Positions 12,463 through 18,620 of a stretch of DNA of 20,440 bases are shown here, piece after piece; positions within the stretch are counted from its first letter, which is position 1, and every line of letters begins with the position of its first letter. The position numbers and the translations under genes are program-made. The stretch comes from Actinomycetota bacterium (lineage in GTDB: Bacteria; Actinomycetota; CADDZG01; WHSQ01): the NCBI GenBank assembly GCA_016781115.1, contig JADDQX010000025.1, positions 1,316 through 21,755 on the forward strand. Direction: 5' to 3'. The notes below the pieces were generated by a model. That model saw only the letters and a program-made list of their open reading frames with translations. It ran no database searches and was not told where the DNA came from.

Positions 12463-15051
12463 TCATAGGTACCGCAGCGCGGGGCGCGGGGCGTAAGGGA
12501 ACGAAGACAGCTCCGCCATCGCCGTCTCGGTCGCCGTCCACTTCGTCATCAGCGCGCGAAGGGTCTGGAACCGCTCTCTGACCCTTTGGGCCTCGGCCTC
12601 GTGCGGCGAGGAGGAGCCTTCGCAGTCGAGCAGGCTCTCCCCGTTGATGCAGGCGTCGGTGCCGGTGCCGCCGTCCAGCGTGTCGAAACCCCCCTCGCCG
12701 TCAAGGAGGTCGTCTCCGGCCGCGCCTTCGAGGATGTCTCCGGCCTCGCCCCCCAGGAAGATGTTCGTTCCCTCCGCTCCTCGGAAGATGTCCGGCCAGC
12801 GAGACCCGTACGCGCCCTCGACCGAGAGCAGGGTGTCGGCCCCGTGACCCGTTGCGAAGGCGGACGCCAGGTCGACGATCACCGGACGTGGAGCTGCCGC
12901 GTAGACCACTACGTCGTCTCCATCCTCGCCATCGCTGATGTCGGCTCCTCCAAGCGGCTCGAGCATGTCACTGCCTCCGCCTCCATAGAGCTCGTCGATA
13001 CCGCCGTATCCCATGAAGTAGTTGTCGGCGTCGTCCCCGTAAACCTCGTCCGTCTCGATCGTCCCCAACATGTTCTCGATGCTCCCGAGGGTGTCGGAGC
13101 CCTGGGTCCCGAACGTGGAGGTGGTACCGGCCGCGAGATCGACGGTCATTCCCCGATCGGCGTCCACGAACTCGAGCGTGTCCATCCCGTCGCCGCCGTC
13201 GAAATAATCGTCGCCGATCCCGGTGCGGAGATAGTCGTTCCCGGCACCGCCTTCGACCGAGTCGGCGTTCTCGCCGTCGTAGATCATGTCTTCGCCTTCG
13301 CCCCCACCGAGGGTGTCGTCACCTTTGAGCCCGACGATGACGTCGTCTCCTCCCGCCCCGTTGATCACGTCCGGGTTCGTGCGGCCGTTGAGGTAGTTCG
13401 GTGCGTCATCGCCGATCAAGACGTCGGGCTTCGTTGAACCCAGCACGTCCTCCACTTCCGTCACGAGATCATTGCCCTCGCCGGTGATGATGCCGGTCAT
13501 AAGATCGGCCTCGATGGCCGTGCGCGACCGGCCGAAGTCGATCGTGTCGGTTCCGAGGCCACCGTTGTAGGCGTCATCTCCCGTGCCGCCGATGAAGTGA
13601 TCGTTGCCGTCTGCTCCAGTGAGCGTGTCGTTGCCCGCGCGGCCGCGTAGGCCGTTGCCCTGGTCGTCCCCTATCAGCACGTCGTCGTAGCCGGACCCCC
13701 ACAGGTTCTCGATCGCCATCAGGCGATCGACGCCCTCGCCGGTGGCTTCTCCTTGACCCAGATCGGCCGTCACCCCTATCGCCGCTGATCCGAACTCCGC
13801 AGTGTCATCGCCGAAGACACCGTTCAGGATGTCGTCGCCCGCTCCTCCGATCAACGTGTCGTCATCGACATAGACCGGCCGGCCCTGACGATCCACCTCG
13901 CTTCGTCCACCGATCAGGCGATCGTCGGCATCGAGCCCTCGGAGCATGTCGTTGCCGCCGGCACCGCCGTGAAGCTCGTTAGCGGCGTTGTCCCCGATGA
14001 TGAAGTCGTTGCGCGGGCTCCCGAGAACGTCCTCGAGGTTCATCAGCGAGTCCTCGCCTTGCCCCGTAGAGGCGCGGCCCGCAAGGTTGACGACGACGCG
14101 ATGGCGGGAATCGCTGAAGTCTGCAAGATCTTTACCGTTGCCGCCGTCGAGCACGTCGTTACCTTCGCCTCCCGCCAGTGAGTTGTCGCCGGCATCTCCC
14201 ACTAGGGAGTCATCGCGGTCGCTCCCCACGACTCCCTCGACGTTGACCAGGCGGTCGGCCCCGTTGCCACGTGCCGTTCCGTCCGCCAGAGAGACCTGCA
14301 CCGGTTCGGCGGACGAGGAATACGAAGAGGTGTCGAAGCCCGCCTCTCCATCGAGCCGGTCGCTGCCGTCATCCGCATCGCGCTGTTGCTCGTCGGGCCC
14401 CGGCTTCACGAAACTGGCTAGGAAAAGGTCATCGCCGCCGCCGCCGGTCTGCGTATCGATGCCCAGGCCGCCGACCAAAACGTCGCCGCCGTCGTCACCG
14501 GCGATCTTGTCGTCGCCCAGATCCCCCACGAGCTGGTCGGAGTCGGAGCCACCGCTGAGATCGTCGGGTCCGTCGCCCCCCTGCAGATAGTCGTCTCCGT
14601 CGGCTCCTTCCACCGTGTCCGACCCGTCGCCGCCACTGAGGTAGTCGGCACCCGCTCCTCCGACGAGGCGGTCACTACCTTCGTCGCCGGACACATCGCC
14701 GCCGCCGGCGCGAGCGTAGATGCGATCGGCTCCTCCCTCTCCACTGAGCGAGTCGCGATCTTCACCGCCGTCGACGAGGTCGTCTCCGGTTCCTCCTCGG
14801 ATGGCGTCCTTGCCCGCTTCCCCGCAGATCAGGTCGTCACCGCCTCCGCCCTCGATGCGGTCGTGACCACCTAGGCCGACGATCACATCTCGGCCAGACG
14901 TGCCCTCCAGATGGTCCGATTCGGACGAGCCCACGATGGTCGCCGAGGCGCCGAAGCAGCTAGGCGCCGCCACGGCGGCCCGGATGGGCAGAAGGCTCGT
15001 CGCCAACACCGCGGCGAAGATGGCTGCTCGTAGCTGCGGACTGGTGATCAC
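12463..15051 (-). CDS. Secreted RTX-type calcium-binding repeat protein
   Basis: An 862-residue exported protein made almost entirely of GGxGxDxLx nonapeptides, which fold into a calcium-binding parallel beta-roll. A Sec signal peptide (1-28, ending IRAAVA) replaces the C-terminal signal used by type I-secreted RTX toxins. An unbroken nonapeptide run covers about 43-212. After that, six related ~55-residue modules begin at residues 240, 308, 416, 502, 624 and 713, alternating with shorter RTX blocks. A non-repetitive tail (about 811-862) ends the protein. No enzymatic domain is visible, so a structural, adhesive or calcium-buffering surface role is more likely than a toxin. The GTG start has GGAGGGA 6 nt upstream. 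The product is very acidic. Family certain, function unknown. Confidence 0.9.
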   Translation of the reverse strand: MITSPQLRAAIFAAVLATSLLPIRAAVAAPSCFGASATIVGSSESDHLEGTSGRDVIVGLGGHDRIEGGGGDDLICGEAGKDAIRGGTGDDLVDGGEDRDSLSGEGGADRIYARAGGGDVSGDEGSDRLVGGAGADYLSGGDGSDTVEGADGDDYLQGGDGPDDLSGGSDSDQLVGDLGDDKIAGDDGGDVLVGGLGIDTQTGGGGDDLFLASFVKPGPDEQQRDADDGSDRLDGEAGFDTSSYSSSAEPVQVSLADGTARGNGADRLVNVEGVVGSDRDDSLVGDAGDNSLAGGEGNDVLDGGNGKDLADFSDSRHRVVVNLAGRASTGQGEDSLMNLEDVLGSPRNDFIIGDNAANELHGGAGGNDMLRGLDADDRLIGGRSEVDRQGRPVYVDDDTLIGGAGDDILNGVFGDDTAEFGSAAIGVTADLGQGEATGEGVDRLMAIENLWGSGYDDVLIGDDQGNGLRGRAGNDTLTGADGNDHFIGGTGDDAYNGGLGTDTIDFGRSRTAIEADLMTGIITGEGNDLVTEVEDVLGSTKPDVLIGDDAPNYLNGRTNPDVINGAGGDDVIVGLKGDDTLGGGEGEDMIYDGENADSVEGGAGNDYLRTGIGDDYFDGGDGMDTLEFVDADRGMTVDLAAGTTSTFGTQGSDTLGSIENMLGTIETDEVYGDDADNYFMGYGGIDELYGGGGSDMLEPLGGADISDGEDGDDVVVYAAAPRPVIVDLASAFATGHGADTLLSVEGAYGSRWPDIFRGAEGTNIFLGGEAGDILEGAAGDDLLDGEGGFDTLDGGTGTDACINGESLLDCEGSSSPHEAEAQRVRERFQTLRALMTKWTATETAMAELSSFPYAPRPALRYL
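12751..14334 (-). repeat. Six-fold ~55-residue module array inside the RTX gene
   Basis: Six homologous modules at 14170-14334, 13966-14130, 13642-13806, 13384-13548, 13009-13182 and 12751-12915. Each opens D-x-x-x-[FY], has a strand like VxVDLAxG, then xTGxGxDxL, xVE[DGN]xxGS, xxDxxxGDxxxNxLxG, and leads back into RTX nonapeptides. The fifth is three residues longer. Similar modules are common in actinobacterial RTX-like proteins. Confidence 0.75.
14416..14925 (-). repeat. Run of RTX nonapeptide coding repeats (about 27-bp period)
   Basis: Codes for residues 43-212 of the RTX protein, about 18 consecutive units of roughly nine residues such as GGGGDDLIC, GGTGDDLVD, GGAGADYLS and GGDGPDDLS. 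The units are conserved as protein, not as identical DNA, so this is an old coding repeat and not a recent satellite. Confidence 0.8.
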
Positions 15052-15183
15052 CGTCGCTCCCTCCGTCTGCCCCTCTGGGGCCGCGTGCTGGCTTGGTTCA
15101 CATGAGACGCCCAGGCGCGGCGAAACGCTGCACGGCGGGCGACGCGTGCCTTCCGCGCGAGATGTGCCAGAAGCGCGAGGTGG

Positions 15184-15202
15184 GAACTGTTGAAAACGGT
15201 TC
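15184..15202. promoter_or_regulatory. 19-bp operator-like dyad upstream of the RTX gene
   Basis: GAACTGTT-GAA-AACGGTTC is an 8+8 dyad with one non-matching pair and a 3-bp centre, the size of a homodimeric repressor site. It lies 133 nt before the RTX start in a 229-nt spacer. No clear -10 box is seen there, and the binding protein is unknown. Confidence 0.3.
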
Positions 15203-15219
15203 TAAGCGACGACGCCTCT

Positions 15220-15260
15220 CAAGCGGCTCTAGCCGCCCTTGCGACGCGCTGAGTCAGCGC
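15220..15260 (-). terminator. Twin hairpins after the cupredoxin gene
   Basis: GCGCTG (15246-15251) pairs with CAGCGC (15255-15260) over a three-base loop. Next to it, CAAGCGGCT (15220-15228) pairs with AGCCGC..CTTG (15231-15241) with a small bulge. They start 20 nt after the cupredoxin stop codon. No U-tract is present. Confidence 0.5.
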
Positions 15261-15280
15261 TGCACTCCCTGGTGCTGGCC

Positions 15281-16507
15281 CTAGTCGGCTACCACGATCT
15301 TGCCCCGCATGCCGTAGTGGAGCATGCAGGCGTAAGCGAACCCTCCCCGGCCCGACGCCTTGTTGAAGCGCAGCCGGTACGGCGCGCTCCGCAAGCCGGG
15401 GTAGCCGTAGCCGCGGATGCCCGAGGTCTCGAAATCGTCGGCGCCGCCGAACGACCCGTTGCCGATCGGGAGCGGGAAGGTGTGGTCGAGGTCGAACTCG
15501 ACCTGCGTCGTGGCACCGGGACAGAACGGAGGCGCGGGGGCGCCGTCTACGTCCTCGGCGGTTCCGGCGTCAGTATCGAGGTCACATTTCACAGTGAGCC
15601 ACGGCGTCTGCAAAGCCGTATTCAGCGGCAAGCTCACCGTGTGGATCTCCTTGCGGCCGAAGTTCCATTCCACGGTATCGCCTTGTCGCACCCGCAACGT
15701 CCTTGGGTACATCCCCGCGAGGAAGATGGGCCCAGCCTCCAGTCCCGCCCATGCCTGCCACACCTTCGCGCCGTCCCGTCCCCGGCGGCCGATCCGCGCA
15801 TCGACGTATTCCTCATGGAGCGCAACGGCCTTCGTGGCATGCCGCGCGATGGCCGCTTCGCGCGCAGCCGCCACCGCCTCGGGCGAGCTGGCGGCCTCGT
15901 CGTCGGCCACCACGTCGATCCGGACGCGGATCGCAGGGTGGAACGGGCACAGGGCCCACAGCGTCGTGCCGGCCTCCGCCGTCACCCGTACGTAGAAGTC
16001 GAGGAAAGAGTCGACCCCCCAGCCCATCCCGGATGCCAGCACCCCCTGATCGCCGTCACCGGACCCGTCGAAGTCGCACGGATTGTCCGCCGTCGCCCCG
16101 CACTGCGGCCGGTTCGGGAAGATCATCCGGTTCGAGATCTTCCACGCGCTCGGAACGAGATCGGGTTGCTCGTCGGGATCCGGCACGAACGCGGCCCAGG
16201 GCCCCTCGAGGTTGGTGGCCTGCTCGCGGAGCCAGGTCCGCGGCTCCTGGCCTTTGGGAAGAAGACCGGCACCATGAACACCGGCCTCGGGGATGGCGGG
16301 GTCGGTGTTGGCGGTGAAGTGGATCAGGTCACCGCTATGGACCCTGAGCGTCCCGGGGAACGACTTGATGACTTCGGCGGCGACTCCTTCCGTGAAGGCG
16401 GCGAAGTGGACCTCGTGAGTGACCGGCGCCGCACTTGCGCCGCCCACGGGCAGAGCGGCCAGCGATAGCGCCATCGCGACCGTTGCCCCGACCAGTCTTG
16501 CCTTCAT
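15281..16507 (-). CDS. Secreted two-domain cupredoxin (plastocyanin/azurin-like)
   Basis: A 408-residue exported protein with a Sec signal peptide (1-26, ending GGASA) and two cupredoxin-like domains. Domain 1 (about 29-200) has the VxxGDxIxF strand (FPGTLRVHSGDLIHF), H78, and C187-P-F-H190, but no methionine at the next position. Domain 2 (about 262-408) has MYPRTLRVRQGDTVEWNF, H289 in EIHTVSL, and C394-M-L-H397-Y-G-M400, a complete type 1 copper set with amicyanin-like CxxHxxM spacing. Between them sit D145-F-D-G-S-G-D-G-D153, resembling a calcium loop, and an Ala/Glu-rich helix (about 205-235). Its role is probably extracellular electron transfer or copper binding. ATG at 16507 has AGGAAGGA 6 nt upstream. 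No redox partner gene is adjacent. Confidence 0.85.
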   Translation of the reverse strand: MKARLVGATVAMALSLAALPVGGASAAPVTHEVHFAAFTEGVAAEVIKSFPGTLRVHSGDLIHFTANTDPAIPEAGVHGAGLLPKGQEPRTWLREQATNLEGPWAAFVPDPDEQPDLVPSAWKISNRMIFPNRPQCGATADNPCDFDGSGDGDQGVLASGMGWGVDSFLDFYVRVTAEAGTTLWALCPFHPAIRVRIDVVADDEAASSPEAVAAAREAAIARHATKAVALHEEYVDARIGRRGRDGAKVWQAWAGLEAGPIFLAGMYPRTLRVRQGDTVEWNFGRKEIHTVSLPLNTALQTPWLTVKCDLDTDAGTAEDVDGAPAPPFCPGATTQVEFDLDHTFPLPIGNGSFGGADDFETSGIRGYGYPGLRSAPYRLRFNKASGRGGFAYACMLHYGMRGKIVVAD

Positions 16508-16560
16508 GAGGGTTCCTTCCTGTCGCGCAGTAAGCACCAAAAGGGTTGCTGCCTACTCTC

Positions 16561-16581
16561 CCCCCATCCGGCGTGTGGGGG
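16561..16581. promoter_or_regulatory. GC-rich dyad in the cupredoxin / acyl-CoA dehydrogenase spacer
   Basis: CCCCCA (16561-16566) and TGGGGG (16576-16581) are inverted around a 9-nt centre in the 181-nt divergent spacer, 53 nt before the cupredoxin ATG. It could be an operator or a leader hairpin. Short and unproven. Confidence 0.25.
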
Positions 16582-16648
16582 TAGTTGTAAAAGGACACAG
16601 AAGGAGAGCGGCAGCGCGGCTTCCCGGTGAGGGTGGAACGATGGGCTG

Positions 16649-16654
16649 TACCTT
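16649..16654 (+). promoter_or_regulatory. Candidate -10 box for the acyl-CoA dehydrogenase gene
   Basis: TACCTT fits TANNNT and would start transcription near 16661, giving a leader of about 28 nt that contains the AGGAG at 16678-16682, 6 nt before the TTG start. No convincing -35 hexamer is seen. Confidence 0.3.
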
Positions 16655-16688
16655 GCTCCGTAGAGACGACGCCTAGCAGGAGCCGACA

Positions 16689-17852
16689 TTGGATTTCTCC
16701 ATCCCCGAGGAGTACGCCGAGCTGCAGCGCAACATGACCGGGTTCATCGACCGCGAGCTCCGGCCGTTGGAAGAGGCGGAGCTGGATCCGGAGGAAGATG
16801 ACGTACCGGTCGAGCTGAGAGATCGGATCCGCCGTCGCTCGGCGGAGCTCGGTTTCTACGCCGCGGACTTCCCGGAAGACGTAGGTGGCAGCGGCCTCCC
16901 ACAGCTCGGGATGGTGCTGTTGCGGGAGGCGGCGGCGCGATCCGGATGCCGGCTCGCCGGATTCACGACCTACGGTCCGGAGGGCCCCACCGGGCTCCTG
17001 CTCAACGCCACCGACGAACAGAAGAAGCAGTACCTCGTTCCTCTGATCTCGGCGGAGAAGTCGATGTGCTTCGCGCTAACCGAACCCGAGGCCGGCTCCG
17101 ACGCGCAGAGCATCAGGACCACGGCCGTCCAGGACGGCGACACCTGGGTCCTGAACGGGACGAAGCACTTCATCACCAACGGCAAGCACGCGGACTTCGC
17201 GCTGGTGTTCGCGGCGAACGACCGCTCGAAGAAAGCGCAAGGGGGCATCACGGCTTTCATCGTGGAGGCGGGAACACCTGGTTTCTCCGTCGGCCGAGCG
17301 CAACGCGGGATGGTCGAGGGAGAGGGGCAGTTCGAGCTCGTCTTCGAGGACTGCCGCGTCTCCGAGGAACAGATCCTCGGCGGCCCTCAGAACGTCGGGA
17401 TGGGCTTCTACTCCGCCATGCAGTTCCTCGCGATGGGCCGCCTCTCTATCGGCGCCATGTGCAACGGGATCGCCGACTACGCGCTCTCGCTTGGCATCGA
17501 GCACGCTAAGAACCGGATCGCGTTCGACCGTCCGATCGGCAAGAACCAGTACGTCCAGGCCCACATCGTCGATTCACTGGTCGAGCTGAAGGCGTCCAAG
17601 CTCATGACCTACGAGTGTGCTTGGAAATACGACCACGGCGACCCCGTCATCCAAGAGTCTTCGATCGTGAAGCTGTACGCGTCGGAGATGGTGAACCGCG
17701 TCGCCGACCGGATGATCCAAGTACATGGAGGCATGGGCTGGATGCGGGAGCTTCCGCTCGAGCGCATCTATCGACTCGTGCGGATCTTCACCCTCGTCGA
17801 AGGGACATCGGAGATCCAGAAGTACATCATCGCGAAGACGGTCGGGCTCTAG
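16689..17852 (+). CDS. Acyl-CoA dehydrogenase
   Basis: FAD enzyme that introduces the trans-2 double bond into an acyl-CoA. The 387 residues follow the standard three-domain layout: N-terminal helices (1-125), beta domain with CFALTEPEAGSDAQS (127-141) and VLNGTKHFITNG (154-165) for FAD binding, and a C-terminal helical domain with R281-P-I-G-K-N-Q, QVHGGMGWMRELPLERIYR (344-362) and VEGTSEIQ. E371 in the VEGT motif occupies the catalytic-base position of short/medium-chain enzymes. The TTG start is supported by AGGAG 6 nt before it, and MDFSIPEEYAEL is a typical family opening. No electron-transfer flavoprotein or thiolase gene is adjacent, so the substrate cannot be assigned. Its stop codon overlaps the convergent DUF5808 gene's stop in the bases CTAG. 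Confidence 0.94.
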   Translation: MDFSIPEEYAELQRNMTGFIDRELRPLEEAELDPEEDDVPVELRDRIRRRSAELGFYAADFPEDVGGSGLPQLGMVLLREAAARSGCRLAGFTTYGPEGPTGLLLNATDEQKKQYLVPLISAEKSMCFALTEPEAGSDAQSIRTTAVQDGDTWVLNGTKHFITNGKHADFALVFAANDRSKKAQGGITAFIVEAGTPGFSVGRAQRGMVEGEGQFELVFEDCRVSEEQILGGPQNVGMGFYSAMQFLAMGRLSIGAMCNGIADYALSLGIEHAKNRIAFDRPIGKNQYVQAHIVDSLVELKASKLMTYECAWKYDHGDPVIQESSIVKLYASEMVNRVADRMIQVHGGMGWMRELPLERIYRLVRIFTLVEGTSEIQKYIIAKTVGL

Positions 17853-18127
17853 GCGCCGGACAGACCTCGCACCACACGCAAGAGGCGCCCGAGATTGATC
17901 GTCCACCCCACGCCCCACGGGTGCGGCGTGATCAACCTCTCGTCATCTGGGCTCCACAGCGCGTCCTTCAGCCGATCGAAGGTCGGGGGCCTGAAGTCGT
18001 AAGGCACGATCCCGCCGACCATGCCGTTCCAGCTCCGCTCCTCCTCGGGTTTGTTCATCTCCTCCCGCACCGCGCCCAGGAGCAACATCAAGGAGGCGAT
18101 CTTCATAAGCCTGCGCAGTTTCGTCAT
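17849..18127 (-). CDS. Small DUF5808-type protein
   Basis: A 92-residue protein. The N-terminus (1-20, MTKLRRLMKIASLMLLLGAV) is basic then hydrophobic, a possible membrane-associated helix. The C-terminal half, VPYDFRPPTFDRL (41-53), LWSPDDERLITPHPWGVGWTI (57-77) and NLGRLLRVV, matches the actinobacterial DUF5808 pattern (VPYDWRxPT...WNPxDxRxxTPxxxGxGWxxN). Function unknown. ATG at 18127 has AGGAGGA close upstream; the frame is open further 5' but overlaps the lipoprotein gene. It begins 8 nt after the lipoprotein stop, so the two form an operon. Its stop shares CTAG with that of the acyl-CoA dehydrogenase. Confidence 0.75.
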   Translation of the reverse strand: MTKLRRLMKIASLMLLLGAVREEMNKPEEERSWNGMVGGIVPYDFRPPTFDRLKDALWSPDDERLITPHPWGVGWTINLGRLLRVVRGLSGA

Positions 18128-18135
18128 CGCTCCTC

Positions 18136-18528
18136 CTAGGTTTGGTCGTCGGTGGGGCGAGCGGCGTCCAGTGCGCTCGCCACTTCTTCGATCGTCTCCT
18201 CCGACCTGCTGCTGACGACCCAGTTCGGTCCGATAGCCACCGAGCTCAGCAATCTCCCGACCGCGACCCAGTCGTCGCGGTCTTCCGCATTCGCGAACAT
18301 CGTGATCACCACCGGCTCGCCGTCCACGGCGCACAGCCCCCGCTCCGTCACCAGCGACTCGTATTCAGCCTCGGAGGAGAACTCGGTCGTGGTCTCCAGT
18401 CCTTCACACGCGATGTCCTCCTCGGCCATGGCGTCCACAACCGCTTGCGCGCCGTCAAAGGACTGTGTGCCGTCGTCGCAGCCAACCAGCAGAGCCGCCG
18501 CGACAACCACGAGGAGCCAGATCTTCAT
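18136..18528 (-). CDS. Small secreted lipoprotein, unknown function
   Basis: A 130-residue protein with a lipoprotein signal: M-K, a hydrophobic run, and the lipobox LLVGC with the modified cysteine at C17. The mature part has two cysteines (C41 and C66), the stretch GEPVVITMFANAEDRDDW (about 70-87) and GPNWVV (100-105). This layout recurs in small actinobacterial exported proteins of unknown role. An alpha/beta fold with one disulfide is likely. ATG at 18528 fits the signal peptide, has no Shine-Dalgarno, and has TAACCT 7 nt upstream, so it is probably leaderless. It is followed by the DUF5808 gene in an operon. No function can be assigned. Confidence 0.8.
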   Translation of the reverse strand: MKIWLLVVVAAALLVGCDDGTQSFDGAQAVVDAMAEEDIACEGLETTTEFSSEAEYESLVTERGLCAVDGEPVVITMFANAEDRDDWVAVGRLLSSVAIGPNWVVSSRSEETIEEVASALDAARPTDDQT

Positions 18529-18535
18529 CGGCCAC

Positions 18536-18541
18536 AGGTTA
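18536..18541 (-). promoter_or_regulatory. Putative leaderless -10 box for the lipoprotein operon
   Basis: TAACCT on the minus strand lies 7 nt before the ATG at 18528, the same hexamer as upstream of the siroheme gene. It follows the protease terminator hairpin by 27 nt. No -35 element is apparent. Confidence 0.55.
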
Positions 18542-18568
18542 CAGAGCGCCGCTTGTTACACCACGCGA

Positions 18569-18598
18569 AGAAGGGGCAGGCGTGTGCCTGCCCCTTCT
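18569..18598 (-). terminator. Strong 13-bp hairpin terminator of the protease gene
   Basis: AGAAGGGGCAGGC (18569-18581) and GCCTGCCCCTTCT (18586-18598) pair perfectly around a GTGT loop, 22 nt after the protease stop codon. In the minus-strand RNA the stem ends in CUUCU, a short pyrimidine tail. It is the best terminator in the window. Confidence 0.85.
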
Positions 18599-18620
18599 CG
18601 AGTTCGAACGGCCTCTAGGT

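Noticed and set aside
12586..13437. Long plus-strand frames opposite the RTX gene, rich in Val/Asp repeats
   Set aside because: The periodicity is the reverse complement of the GGxGxD codons, and there is no start context or independent domain.
14416..14925. Regular ~27-bp periodicity that might suggest a CRISPR array or satellite DNA
   Set aside because: The units are contiguous, in frame, and conserved as GGxGxDxxx peptides without unique spacers or identical repeats.
12463..15051. RTX gene as a pore-forming toxin with type I secretion
   Set aside because: There is no hydrophobic pore domain, no acyltransferase or ABC-exporter neighbour, and the protein has an N-terminal Sec signal peptide.
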